Part shown: one piece after another, positions 24,201 through 36,116 of the stretch | Numbering within the stretch: the first letter of the stretch is position 1 | Layout: every line of letters begins with the position of its first letter | Assembly (NCBI GenBank): GCA_947561395.2 | Contig: OX387190.1 | Span: 10,100,858-10,164,857, forward strand | Source of the DNA: Buxus sempervirens | Taxonomy: Eukaryota; Streptophyta; Magnoliopsida; Buxales; Buxaceae | DNA: 64,000 nt | Direction: 5' to 3' | Program-made: the position numbers and the translations under genes | Notes under the pieces: model-generated | Told to the model about the DNA's origin: nothing | The model's database searches: none | The model's input: only the letters and a program-made list of their open reading frames with translations

Positions 24201-24912
24201 TTGGGTGCAGATAAAAACCCATGGATCAATCAAATAAACCAAGAGCTGGTCCAATCCATACAATTAAATCAAACAGGCCAGGCAGCCCAATTAAGAAGGT
24301 GCAAAAGTGTTAGGCACCTTCCATCCTCCAGTTCATTCAACCAATAACCTTTTCTAGATTTCACACTTAAAACTACAAAAGAAAAACTAATAAAATGGAT
24401 ATAAAAAATCGCTCAAATTTTCTAAAATCACTAAAGAACCTAAACCCAGATTACTACACTAAATTTGAGGTTTTCTGGGCTTTACCTGGAAGAGCTTATC
24501 GACTCAAACCCTAAAAGTAAACACATACCAAACAAACCTAAACTATTGAATAAGCTAAATACTAAAATTCTAGATGATAAATTAAAGACCCTAACCAACA
24601 TGTATCATTACCACTGGACCAAAGAAACATGATCCTAAGGCCACATATGGAATCATGGATATGGAGAGAATGCAAGAAAGTAACTTTTCCTACTTTTTGA
24701 ATGCATTCGGTCACATAGAAAACAAAGGAAAGAGTAGAACTCAATTATGAGAAAACAAGGGCAGAAGAACCTCTAATTTTGTTTCTTATTTAGATGATGC
24801 GATTCTTCGGTTTTGCATCATGAGGAAGGATGGGGCCTATTACTTAAAGTTCCTTTAATTTCTTTCCTTTTCTCATACGCATTTCCCGAGATTCTCTGGA
24901 CATCCAAATGCA
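18271..24912. other. Intergenic DNA, no gene recognised
   Basis: AT-rich DNA of low information content. A (CA)n run lies at about 19603-19620. Long CA/TGCA-rich stretches lie at 20750-20840 and 21340-21745. A GCGACATTT-rich patch occurs at 22740-23200, and a possible relic of an Ogre-like LTR end (reverse of GGTGCCTAACAC) at about 24310. A 114-residue minus frame at 20021-20365 has no recognised domain. Confidence 0.5.
20750..21745. repeat. CA-rich cryptic repeats (two blocks)
   Basis: Blocks at 20750-20840 and 21340-21745 consist of variants of 'cacacacccatgcacacatg' interspersed with 'tatatcctaagcacat', which recurs in both. The short frames on both strands are artefacts of this composition. 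Confidence 0.7.
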
Positions 24913-25429
24913 GTCCTAAACAAGGTTTATAGTGAAAAATCGATTTGCATCGGCTAGCGGCACGTTTCGCTAGCCGAATGCCGTTAATTAAAATCGACAC
25001 GAAGTGCCACAGAGTTTCGAAGAAACGCATCAAAATTTCAATGCGTTTCGTCAAAACGGTTTTTTTTTTTTTTACTTTTTTTGTCGCGTGCACGAAACCT
25101 TCAACTTAAGTCGTCGACTTGGGCGAAATTTTCGCCCAAATCGATGAGATTTCGACATAAACGAAGGGCTTTGGGGTTTTTTGCGATTTCTTCCTTAAAT
25201 CTTCATCATTTTTTGTGAAATCTGTCCCAAACATCATCTTTTCTCAAGATCTTGGTTCTAGAAGCAAGCTAGGCACGATTTGGAGTTGAATTGGAGGTCA
25301 TACGACATTCGTGCTCGATCCTAAAGAAGATAAACATCTATTTCTTCTATTTTATAGGCTTAAACGTATTAGATTAAGCTGAAATTAAGATATGTTATGC
25401 ATCGGCACCCGATCTATCGATGGGTGTTG

Positions 25430-25900
25430 TTACCTATAATTTTTATTTTCAAAATTAATTTTTTTAATTATTTGTGACGAAAATTAATTAAAAATAGGGA
25501 AAATATACAAAAATGCAAAAAATTATGTTATAAATTAGTAAAATTACTATGAATGCCATGTATAATTATCTATAATTATTTGTATGAAAATAATTTTTTC
25601 TAATTATTTGTCACGAAAATTAATTAAAAATAGGGAAAATATAAAAAAATACAAAATCATGTTATAAATTAATAAAAATTACTGTAAATGCCATGTATAA
25701 TTATCTATAATTATTTGTATGAAAATTAATTTTTTTAATTATTTGTCACGAAAATTAATTATAAATAGGGAAAACTATACAAAAAATCATGTTATAACTA
25801 AAAATTACTATGAATTCCATGTATGCTTATCTATAATTATTTGTACGAAAATTATTTTTTTAATTATTTATCACGAAAATTAATTATTAATTTGTTTTGT
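25430..25900. repeat. Tandem repeat of about 130 bp in the hAT 5' region
   Basis: There are three to four copies of a unit that includes 'tctataattatttgta', 'cacgaaaattaatta' and 'tgaatgccatgtata'. It lies between the hAT left end and the first coding exon, probably in an intron or leader. Confidence 0.75.
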
Positions 25901-26015
25901 ATTGTATTTGTATCTAACATTATAAGTTTGTTTTGTAACTAAATTGTTGTTGGTATTTTATTTGTTTGTTGTGCAGGTGATTGTTGATTTTTGATTGTTA
26001 CTGTATTGATCTAGT

Positions 26016-27066
26016 ATGGCTTCTGGTTCTGGCACTGACAGTGGACCAACAGGGTCGTAGGCAGGTAGATATTGGCTGGAGGCATTGTAAGAAAGTGGAT
26101 GAGGACAGAAATAAAACGAAATGCAATTATTGTAGCCAGCAATTTAAGGGTTGTGAGATTTCACGCTTGAAGCAACACCTAGCACATGGCTACAGGAACG
26201 TAATCAACTGTCCAAGAGTACCCCCAGAAGTAAAAAAACAAATGCAAGAACATCTACATGTAAGGACGACTGGCTGGCAAGAGAAAAGGGCCATAGAGCA
26301 TGAGATCAGACGCATGCTTGGGGAGCCTGCACGACCACCTGCTAGAGGTGAGGATTCAGATGATGACATTGTCTACCCCGCTGATATGGTGACTGAGGCA
26401 AAGAGGGCCGCATTTCGAGCCAGTGTTCGAGAGTCTTTACAAGATGAGTACAAGAGGAGGAAGAGCCACAGATTGGGATTGGAAAGGGGTGGTTACTCTA
26501 AAGGTAATCATGGTACTCATGGTCGAGGTTCAAGGCATAGGGCTGAGCTTGAGTTAGGGCGGACACAGAGTACGAGGATGCCGGACTACTCTACAAAGCC
26601 CCAGTTATATCGTTCTTCTAGATCGAGACAAAAGAGACTTAAGGATGTTTGGAGCAAGGGATCACTGAAGGAGAGAATGGGAAAATACATATCGAAGGTT
26701 TTCATCTTTAATCACATCCCAGCAAATGCAGCAGCATCTCCCCACTTCCAGAACATGGTAGACACTATTCAGGAGGCGGGTCCAGGAGTGCAGCCGCCTA
26801 CACCCCGTGACATTATGGGCAGATATCTGGATGAGTAGCAGGAGATGAGAGATTTTATTGCATCCCTACGACCTCATTGGGAGCAGTTCGGGGTGACTAT
26901 TATGTATGATGGTTGGACAAGTCCTACTAGACTGTCCATCATCAACTTCATGGTATACTGTAAAGGGAAGGCGGTGTTCTTGAAGTCAGTAGGCGCATCA
27001 GATAAAATAAAAGAGGCAGACTATATAGCATGGCTACTTGAGGGGATCATAGCTGATGTTGGTGCG
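26016..27066 (+). pseudogene. hAT transposase-like gene, 5' part (BED finger and DUF659)
   Basis: The natural start is probably the ATG at 26016 (MASGSGTD), after an acceptor at about 25977. A frameshift or stop at about 26057 separates it from the main frame. The main frame carries a BED-type zinc finger (CNYCSQQF, then HLA and C residues; about 26120-26220) and a linker with an acidic patch. A TAG at 26836-26838 interrupts DEYLDE|QEMRDF-like sequence. After it comes the DUF659 start FGVTIMYDGWTSPTRLSIIN. The gene is cut at 27066 by the CACTA element within 'IADVGA'. In life it would bind and cut hAT ends in the nucleus. Here it is dead. Confidence 0.85.
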
Positions 27067-28064
27067 CACTACAAGAAAATGCAATTTTTTGCGGCATCCT
27101 AATGTTGCCACCAATAATAGACAAGCCGCCACCAAAAAGATTTTGCGGCAACCAGTGGTCGTCACAAAAAAGGCCGTCGAGAATACTATTTGCGGCAACA
27201 TAAGCGACGGTTGCCACTAATATTAAGAGTTTCAACGGCAACCATTGTTGTCGCGAAAGCTTGGTAACTGTAAGTTTACATTTGAATTTGCGACGAAGAC
27301 ATTTGAATTCGTGACGAAGTAAGGCCGCCGTTAATAGTTACTGAAAAACTTTTGGCGACAGAAGGCAACTGTTGCAAAAGTTGCCACTAAAAATTTGTAC
27401 TTTTGATGACATTAAATTTGCGACGGAATAAGGCTGCCGCTAAAAATACAAAGTACTGTGGCCAAATAATCCCTTTTTTTTTTTTTTTGGTAATTACAAT
27501 CTAACCTGATTTGCAATAAAAAGAGAATTGTGAAGTATAACTTAAGATGGTTAAAACATCCAAAGATATAATTTTATTAGGAAAATCACATGAAACATTC
27601 AAATTACTTGTTTTCAACCTAAAAGAAATTAAAATCTCTCAAAATTATAAACTCGAAGTACACAATTAAACAAATTTCAATGTCTTTGAACCATGCATAT
27701 ACATTCTAATTGTCATTTACACAAATATCACTGTTTGTTCTCTCGCCAAGAGCTCCTTTGCACTTGTACTGCTAAAGCTAAAAGCCTACAAAATAAACAC
27801 AAAAGACAAAATATACTTTAATTAGTTGCTTGATAAAACTTCAAATAAATTTCTGCCAAAAAAAAATTGAGAGACATGAAGCATGAGAAAAATGAAAATA
27901 ACAAGAAAAAAGATTTCCTAGAAATCTGTGGAACAACTTTGTAGCAAAGAACCCATCTGAAATAGCTACCTAGAACTTGATTTTAAGACACAGTGGAATG
28001 GGCCGATCCTAGCATCAAATTCTCTAATATGAATCCCATAATCAACTTCAGGCAAGTAAACTCC

Positions 28065-28767
28065 AAGAAACATTATTTCAATTTTGTAGATAGTATACAG
28101 AAATTTTCAATTTTGTAGATAGCATACAGAAATAGTTATCTTTAGATAACTCAAGCGCTCTAGCATGCAGTATATACTTGTGCCTTTTGACTGTGGTATA
28201 TACTTGTGTCTTTTGAAAGGGGTCCCATAATACAAAAAACTAGATCAATATAAATTCCAAACTTAGTGTGGAACAGAATCTGGATCAAGTAATTAAACTT
28301 CATTTATATGCATGTGGACAAAACAAAGTCAACAAACAATCAGAAATATTTCAATACAATGAGCAACTGATACCATCTATAGAAGATAAAATGCATTTAA
28401 GTCCAATTTCAGGTTCATCACTTGGTGCAATGATAAAAACCTCAATCTATCAGCAAGAAAATGAAGGTTTGAGTCTTCATGCAGCCACTTTACATGAAAA
28501 TGAAGGTGAGGACTCATGGATTACAGTTCAACATTACAATCCATGTTTGCTCCTAACAGCTACTCGCCTGAAGTTGTGAAATGAGACATATTTTCTGATG
28601 GACCAGTTAATACATTTAGGCTCATGCGTTGAAAGACACCTTGGAGTTTGGGGATAGATAAGGAAACATTATTTCAATTTTGTAGATAGCATACAGAAAT
28701 AGTTATATTTAGATAACTCAAGCGCTCGAGCATGCAGTATATACTTGTGTCTTTTGACTGTGGTATA
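28065..28767. repeat. Direct repeat pair inside the CACTA element
   Basis: 28065-28200 and 28662-28767 share a block including 'attttgtagatagcataca' and 'gcatgcagtatatacttgtg' with few differences. The first copy also has a local duplication of 'tttcaattttgtagatag'. Confidence 0.8.
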
Positions 28768-29274
28768 GGACTGAGGAAGAGATTCGGACTCACAATAATA
28801 CCAGATATAAATATATTGTTACACACATGGTAGGAGATGCAAAATCCTAGCTTCCCACCCAGAAAAAATTATTTTATGATTTTCATAATCATTCATGTCA
28901 TAAGCAAGGTTCAAATGCTATTAATTAAAAAGCAACAAAAGGAATGCAATATGATAAAAACTAATGGGTAAATATTCAGCCACAAGGCAATAAATCACAA
29001 AATGGCTGCATTCAAGTGGGTCCAATAAATTTTTGGCATACTTCAGACGTAAAGGAAAGGAGTAACATATCATTATCAACATGCATAAGTACCAAACAAA
29101 AGGCAATTGTTTCTTGACTTTTTTCTTCTTGCAGAAAAGAGAATTACATTGAATCCTTAGAGTGAATCTTACTAAGATTTTTCTTTTTAAAATGCTCGTA
29201 TAATAGAAGTTACCAGGAAAAAATTAATACTACAAAGGAAGACTATGAACAATAGGGCTGTTGTTTGTAGTCAC

Positions 29275-30717
29275 CTGTGCAAGGATTTCCTGGGTTTTGG
29301 TTTTCATTATGTGATGCTGTACAAGTCACTGAATCACACAAGTCACTGATGAGGGTGCCTGCTTAGTAGGATCCATGGACCTCACTTCCTGAAGTGCAGC
29401 AGCAGCCATTGCTTGATACATCTCAGGCTGCAGACTGAGCACAGAAGCATCAAGCCTGGGTTGAATCTATGGAGTAACTCCAAATCCCAGGAAATTTAGG
29501 GATTGAATGGCCCGATCTCCACCATCTCCTCGGAGCCACATTAATGGAGAATTAATTCCAATTTCATCGTCCTTGATGCCTGAGCGTCACAAATAAGATA
29601 GATTAAAAAATAACATTTTTTTGCAGTTTGAGAGTGAACCAGTCTAAAGAAGATATTTGCAGTATGTGCCTTGCTTAAAAGAAGCTAAAACAGGCATACC
29701 ATGGAGATGGGACAATCCTGGTGCCCATGGACGCTCAAGTCTAAAGGGGAATGGAGATGGATACATTGGGAATGTTGTTAACGGTTCAATCTCCCAAAGG
29801 GACACTCTTGGCTGTCTGTCCCCTGCAGTTGACTCATCCCAGCCTACCTGAATAAACAGAAACAAATTATATGAGAAATGAGTCAAAACATTTCCTAACA
29901 CATGAGTGGATAGAATGGCCTATTCTTAACAAACCTTCACTGAGCTCCAATGTGAGTTTGGCCAACGAATATGATCCAAATCACTTATGCCAGTTATTGT
30001 GCCCATATATCTGGGAATAAACATAATCAGTTGATTAGATTTTTAACGTAAAACTTTAAATGCAGAAATTTATCACAAAAATAAAAAGAACGCATCTCCA
30101 TCATAAAAATCGAGAAGGTAATAAATGGCAATACAAAAGATGAGGAAACCCAAGATTTATTCCTCCATATTGCAACAGCAGTTTTAACAGTCCAACAGAG
30201 CAAATATCATATTCTAAAAGAAACTCTTTATGCACAATAGTCAACAATTTACAAAAAAAAACCAACAAACCAAAAAAGACTATCATTTCTTAAAGATCCC
30301 AAACCTTCATTCCAGTTTCCTTCTGATCTCAAACTTAAATGAATTAAATGATGAAATGACAGAAGAAATCTGACTCAAAATTTTCTGAATAATTTCAGCA
30401 GCCAACTAGAGTGAGAAGAGGCACTACAACAATATGATCAAACAAAAATTCATGAAAATAGATTTTTTTGGCCTGTGAGATTTCCCAAATTGAGACCTAA
30501 AAGGCAATATCCATTTGCAGTCCAAACAGATCTTGAATTGATGGGGAAAAGAATTCAGAATAAGAATATACAAAAATTTACATGACCTACCGACGGACAC
30601 TCGATTCTTCCGTCTCAAACAGCATTCGAAATCGCATTCCAACAGAAACGCGGGTATGATATACTGCCTTAACATACTTGGCAAGAGTTATGACAAATTT
30701 TGATGTGGGCTAGCCCT
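29275..30717 (-). pseudogene. Captured auxin response factor (ARF6/ARF8-like) gene fragment
   Basis: Four exon pieces lie in order on the minus strand. Piece 1 is about 30717-30591 ([20 protein letters not shown], then [15 protein letters not shown]). Piece 2 is 30010-29935 ([19 protein letters not shown]). Piece 3 is 29847-29700 ([20 protein letters not shown], then [15 protein letters not shown]). Piece 4 is 29580 to about 29275 (DDEIGINSPLMWLRGDG, QSLNF, RLDAS, MYQAMAAAALQEVRSMDPTK). This is the end of the DNA-binding domain, the ARF ancillary domain and the start of the middle region of ARF6/ARF8-class transcription factors. Splice sites and introns are retained, so genomic DNA, not cDNA, was captured. 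A stop replaces the Trp after FGVTP, and a 2-base insertion sits near the start. There is no B3 core or PB1 domain. Confidence 0.88.
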
Positions 30718-32649
30718 GAAAAAAGTGCCCAGAAGAAGTCCAAGGAACCATCTAAGACACTTTACATATGGCTTTGCCAACAAAGAGGTGTTTTTACTAC
30801 ATAAAATTATCAGTTTTGTCAGGTAAAGTGAGCTCCATTATGTGTTTTCTAATGTTTTGCTTGAAGAATGTTGGATGAAAGAAATAATTTCTATGGGGGT
30901 GGTTTGGGACAAGGATGAGTTGGAGATGCACTTTGAGCCCTCTGTTTAAACCACCCAAAAATTAACAACTGTACTTGAACAGTGGCAACTAAAAGGAACT
31001 CTAGCATTTTTCTTCTAAGATAATCAAGCTTTATTGATAAGAAACTTACACTAGGTACATCTATTAAGTGTTGGTGAAGAAGATCATAGATCCAGATGTA
31101 TCTTGACTTTCAAACGATGAAATAGAATCAGGATGCTTAGCTAAGCAAGGTGCAACCAAGTTAGCTTGATCCTTTGATGTAAGTCAATCCAATCTATAGC
31201 CAATAATTCATTGGAATGGGATCAAATTCTTGGCTCTGTTGGATTCACTGTCATCTGATCCCAACAATTTGATGCATATAAAGTGAAAGTCTAGCAGTAT
31301 AAACCAAATCCAATCTCTATATGTGCATTCTTATAAATTATAAGAGCTAAGAAAGATGATAGCAAATTGTAAAAATTTTCTTTCCGTACACATGGAATTC
31401 AGTTCAATTCAAACAATACATCAAGCCTCTAATTACTAAGAACCCTAAAGTCTTTTTTATTTCCTGAAACCAATCATCACGCAAGAAATGCATCATACAA
31501 AATTGAAGTTAAGTTGTAGATAATATTCTCCATCTCAGTCAATAAGAATTAACATGTTTCGAGAACTCATACAGAGAACATTAAATTGAAACTTACCCAA
31601 CAGCGTAGAAAACAACTACTCTAGAGAGGGAGGAATTGTCATGAAAAGCTTGATCAGCAAATCGGTATGAAACAACAATTGGGGAAAACAAAAGATACAA
31701 AAAAGCTAAGAAATACCAATTGGGGAAAATCAGTAGGTAAAAAAGACAAATTCCAGATTACAATACTCCATAAGAGCAAAATCAATAGACTCCTACAAAT
31801 AGGTATGAAACACCAATTGGGGAAAACAAAAGATAGAAGAAAGCTAAGAAATTTGCTATGAAAATAATGAGATGTGAAATAAAATAATACTTACCTCAGA
31901 TTGTAACGAGTGGAATCAAAAGAAAAAGGAAAATCCTTCAACGAATGACAATAGCACCAAGGACAGCAATGGCAGGTTGAGTTTCCTTTATAGAGAGTAG
32001 TTGAGAACGGCAGGTTGGGGTTCTGTTATAGAAAAAGCAATTAGCAGTTGCCGTTCTTTTCAGAGGGCTAACATTGTTCCATCGATCAATGTTCAATATG
32101 CCAGAAGAACTTAAGCAAAAACAGATGATGAAAAAAAATAAATCCAAAACGGTCAGAAAAACAGAGATGCACATTTAAACCAGAAAATTTCGCATATTAA
32201 ATCTCTGAGTGAACCATAGAAAGGGGAAAGGAAAAGAATCACGAAATCAGAAACCTGTAAAACCCTCCAATAATGTGAAGATCGACAATCACAGAGGGTC
32301 TGCTTCACTGAGTGCTAATCGGGTGTCTTCTATCTTTCACAATAGATAAAAAGTGGGACTAGGGCTTGATCAAGATAGTGAGAGGGAAAAGGGAAGAATG
32401 AAGATGCGCGCGCGGGGAAGGGAGAAATGTGTTGCGCGCGAAAGAGCAAAAGCCCAAACAAAAGGCGTTGTCGCGAAAACACAAAAGAGCGTCGCAAAAG
32501 CCTGAACAAAAGGTGCCGTCGTGCAAATAAGAAAAGGCGACTAATAAATTGCGGCAGATGAAAAAAGGTGTCGCAATTTGATGTTTCAGTGGCTACCCGA
32601 GTAAATGTTGTAAAAACGTTGCCGCTAAAAGCAACTTTTTTTTGTAGTG

Positions 32650-33252
32650 CACAGTATATAGTCCAGATTGTCACAGATAATGGAAGCAACTACAAGAAGG
32701 CTGGGAAAATCATACAGGAAAAGCATAACATATATTGGACGCCATGTGCAGCGCACTGCATCGACTTGATGTTGGAGGCAATTGCAATGAGGAGCACAGT
32801 AGTCAGTGTTTTACGAGATGCCCGAGCCCTGAAAATATGTCTACAATCACAGCTTCATACTAGCAAAAATGAGAGAAATATGTGATGGAGACATAGTTCG
32901 GCCTGGTATTACCAGATTTGGCACGAACTACATTGCCCTGGAGAGTCGTTTGAAACATCGGGCCGGATTGAGGACACTTTTTACTAGTCAAGATTGGTGT
33001 AGTTGCTCTCATAGCAACACGGCAACAGGCAGGAGAGTCAAAGACATTGTATTGTCTAGTAAATTTTGGGATGATGTCCAAAACATTGTGGGATATTTGG
33101 AGCCTATATACTGTGTATTAAGGATTGTTGATACGGATGCCTATCCCACGATAGGGTCCATATATGAGTGCACGAGAGTCATGAAGGGCCAGATTATGAA
33201 TGCAGCACCTGATTCGTACAAATGGATGCACAAGATTATTAATAACAGATGA
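32650..33252 (+). pseudogene. hAT transposase-like gene, middle part
   Basis: It resumes directly after the CACTA element: QYIVQIVTDNGSNYKKAGKI, then YWTPCAAHCIDLMLE. The TDNGSNYK and PCAAHC..L.L motifs belong to the DUF659/RNase-H-like core of hAT-derived proteins. A frameshift near 32865 moves the frame to MREICDGDIVRPGITRFGTN. That continues through TLFTSQDW and SSKFWDDV to KWMHKIINNR at 33252. Further coding continues out of frame to about 33290. Confidence 0.85.
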
Positions 33253-33368
33253 ACCAATACTTTGTTGCATCCCTTACATAAGGCTGATAAGTATGAATAA
33301 ATTTATGCTTTATTACATTTATATTATAGTTTGTCAATTGTCATTTTATACTAACATTTTCCTTTCAT

Positions 33369-34949
33369 ACAAAACACTATCTGAACCCCAAGTATCACTA
33401 CAAGCACCAGCTTGGCACGAATCCTGAGCTGTGTAGCACAGTACATCAAGTATTTATAAAGTTGGATCCTAATTCGGATGCGGCTGGCCGGTTTGGAAAT
33501 GAGGTACGATTAGGAATAGGATGCTTGTTAAATATAAGTCGTCATTGTAATGACAATTTATTAAATAATAAACACTAACATTTAAGTTTGGTTTCCCAGT
33601 TAATAATGTTTGGAGATGCTTTTGGGTCATTCAGATCGACCACGGCGATTGCATCGAGAGACATGATGATGTCATGTAAGTAACTTCATAACAAATAATG
33701 TCATTAACCTTTATAAACTTCTATTTTGATATTTTTTGATAAACTATTATTGTTTTTTCTGATCACAGGTGAGTAGTGGGCGATGTACAGGTACGATGCG
33801 CCTACTTTGCACAAGTTGGCAACTAGGATCCTAGCTCAGGCGGCGTCTTCTTCTACGTGTGAGCGGAATTGGAGCACATTTGCTCTTATTCATACGAAGC
33901 AGAGGAACAAATTGACGTACGCGAGATTGCAGAAGCTCGTATTTTGTCACTACAATATGAGGCTACGGACGAAGCAGCTAGAGATTAAGCATCGTACTAC
34001 GCCCATCAAAGATCCTCTAAAGGTGTTATTCAGCAACAATATTGACAAAGAGGATCCATTTTCAGAGTGGGTTAGATGTACTTCCGAGATGGATGAGCCA
34101 GATGGTGGACCTAGCCCAGTCATCGCCCGTGCAGCTACAAATATGAGCATAGATGTCGATGCTGTCATGGAGGAAGAGAGGTAGGAGGATAGCGGAGACT
34201 CATTCGATCGACTGCTTAGGGTTGTTCCCCCCTCAGTTTCAGCCGCACCATCACGAGAAGTCCCAGCCCTTATCTCATCCTCACGAACACATGATGATGA
34301 TGATAGTGATGAATCAAATGACGACGACGATGATGATGATGCCCAGGGCGATGTTGCTGGCAGTAGTGCCTCAGGTTTAAGTACGTTCACTAGGGAGGCG
34401 AGATACGATCATGCCACGCAGGACCGAGACCATGGGGTCAGGAGGAACACCGATACGAGTACGACACCGACACAGACATTTCAGAGGAGGGACAAAGGAA
34501 AGCAACATACCAGTGTGCACGACAACGAGTCCTCTATAGCTCAAAGTTTTGGATCACTGGATGTTGGATCCAATTCATCTTATAAGAACCACTATCCACA
34601 TCAGGACCACGAACATTACGGCTCATATTATTATCCTCAACAGCCTGGCCTAGCAGAATCGTCAGGCACCGATAGCTATGGGCCATATGGATATCCTAAC
34701 TTACAGCATATGCAACCCACTAATCCTTTTGGGATATTTCCAATAAACCCATATCCATATGGATACTATGCCGCACCGGGTGAAGTGACGCCCATTGGAT
34801 ACGGTGTTGTTGCTTATCCTCCACCACCACTGGCACCGTTTCAACCAGAGTCAGATGCAGAGGCAAACAGCTTGTGCAGTTATTATCCTGAGTTCCCTCC
34901 TATTGGTATTATTGAACACATGTCTCAGGAGCAATATGAATCCATGTAA
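33369..34949 (+). pseudogene. hAT transposase-like gene, C-terminal exons with dimerisation domain and Tyr/Pro/Gly-rich tail
   Basis: The exons are about 33369-33505 (LNPKYHYKHQLGTNPEL to AAGRFGNE), 33598-33675 (MFGDAFGSFRSTTAIASRD) and 33769-34949. The last opens with a TAG where Trp is usual (E-stop-WAMYRYDAP). It then carries the hAT C-terminal dimerisation motif (SSSTCERNWSTFALIHTKQR, then NKLTYARLQKLVFCHYN). After a further TAG at 34182-34184 the same frame stays open. It has a Ser/Asp-rich stretch (DDDDSDESNDDDDDDD) and then about 140 residues rich in Tyr, Pro and Gly, ending QEQYESM. The original protein probably continued past 34949 and across the LTR insertion to about 40150, where LNL/PPMFQSGR-like sequence remains. 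Confidence 0.85.
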
Positions 34950-34996
34950 GGTTATTCAAGAAAGAGTACATGTATCGAATGTCATAGAAGCGCTTT

Positions 34997-35352
34997 TGTA
35001 ACGCCCCAGACCCATACCCAACAAGATATTGTCCGCTTCGCGCCCAATAAACCCTCACGGATTTTTTCTCAAGGGATAACATGAGAAAACTTCCCAGTCG
35101 TCACCCACCCTAGCACTGCTCTCACCCGAGCACGCTTAACTTGAGGGTTCCAAAGGGATTTAGTCCCATTTTATGCCTTAAAAGGCTTCTTACTAAGTAA
35201 AGGATCACAAGACTAGTTATAGCATCCCCGAGCGATGTGGGATCCCAACCATATGCACATCCTCACTTGGTAACTCACCAGTATGGTAGCTCGCCCAGGT
35301 CTCTCACCCCGCCCATATCACAACCGCCCACTCAGATAGTCAGGATGTCACA
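34997..35352 (-). mobile_element. Cassandra TRIM solo LTR with 5S-rRNA-like promoter
   Basis: On the minus strand it runs TGTGACATCCTGACT (35352) to GGGGCGTTACA (34997), 356 bp. At about 35142-35060 it contains a clear 5S rRNA-like block: AAGTTAAGCGTGCTCGGGTG, then a run matching the AGTACTAGGATGGGTGACC region and CTGGGAAGT. This covers the internal pol III control region. Cassandra elements are defined by 5S sequence in their LTRs, so the identification is firm. On the right the target bases GTAGC belong to the end of the neighbouring long LTR. The left copy of that duplication is missing (see findings). Confidence 0.88.
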
Positions 35353-35715
35353 GTAGCGCCCCAGATCCAGGTCTGCCCTATCACGACACCAACCCGTCCC
35401 CGAGACCTTCTTATGGACCCAATAGAACCTAATAAACACAATTACCTGGGCAATTACAATGTAATTATCAAAGTGCATAAGCAGTAAGAAGCATGGAATA
35501 AAAATTTCCATATAACAAAAAATCATCTGTGTAATAACCCCACAAGATATGATATCTGAGGATACAAAAGAGCAACTAAGATGCTCACTATCTCTCTTTC
35601 TTATATAAACAGACATATACAAAATCAACTCCCAAGAGTATAAGTCCAAAAGAATATTTATATCCCATTTATAGTTTCCAAAAACTAAATACAATAACAC
35701 ACAAAGAGAACCCTA

Positions 35716-35859
35716 CTATGGGTAATAGTAATCCTCTGGCATGTACTCAAGCTCACCCTCAATATCTGCCCCGGTACGTGGCTCACCAAGCGGATCTGAA
35801 AACAAATCCAGTAAAACAAAACACGTGTGAGACTTAAAGTCCCAGTAAGCAGCAAACAT
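35716..35859 (-). CDS. Conserved LTR short frame, 47 residues (possible microprotein or terminal exon)
   Basis: ATG at 35859 opens MFAAYWDFKSHTCFVLLDLF, continues SDPLGEPRTGADIEGELEY and ends MPEDYYYP before TAG. The C-terminal half is acidic and Tyr/Pro-rich. It has counterparts at the same place in copies 1, 3 and 4. Compared with copy 4, most differences after SDP are at third codon positions and the stop is conserved (TAG/TAA). A TTTTGTTTTCAG tract immediately before GATCCG could be a splice acceptor, with the donor at 37960 upstream. The coding part might then begin only at the GAT. I recognise no family. Function is unknown and translation is unproven. Confidence 0.45.
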   Translation of the reverse strand: MFAAYWDFKSHTCFVLLDLFSDPLGEPRTGADIEGELEYMPEDYYYP

Positions 35860-36116
35860 GCATGTAGAGAAACAGTTTATGCAGTTTTATAACATCATGA
35901 TAACGTACTCAAAGATAAGTACCAAATGTAAACCAAAACAATTCAATCGGATACAAATGTAATTCCAAGTCAAATATCTTAATCGGACAACACATGAAAT
36001 CAAAATCATAGATACAATGAAATGCTGCTAGTATGTCTTGGTAGGACTCGTAGGTTAGCGTGTCTCTAAATTAGATTAATGACCATTGTCCAAGAACAAT
36101 CAAACCAAAGATCAAA

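Larger units (their letters stand above)
27067..32649. mobile_element. Non-autonomous CACTA element carrying gene fragments (Pack-CACTA type)
   Basis: It starts CACTACAAGAAAA and ends TTTTTTTGTAGTG, giving 13-bp inverted ends typical of plant CACTA elements. Subterminal regions (27090-27440 and 32440-32640) are packed with GCGGCAAC, TTGCGACG and GTCGC words. It splits the hAT DUF659 coding region: flanking codons rejoin as ...DVGA-QYIVQIVTDNG. The flanking 3 bp (gcg / cac) do not match exactly, so the target duplication has decayed. No CACTA transposase is present. Inside are auxin response factor exons (29275-30717, minus) and a 106-136-bp internal direct repeat. Confidence 0.85.

Noticed and set aside
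24150-24560. Possible minus-strand Ogre-like LTR end
   Set aside because: Only one short motif (GGTGCCTAACAC) supports it; no TATA box, ends or duplication were found.
27067-32649. Interpretation of the region as introns of the hAT gene
   Set aside because: CACTACAAG...TTGTAGTG ends, subterminal repeats and ARF exons on the opposite strand show an inserted element.
34997-35352. A genuine 5S rRNA gene
   Set aside because: Only the central and 3' part of 5S is similar, it diverges at many bases, and it lies within TG...CA LTR ends, which is the Cassandra arrangement.
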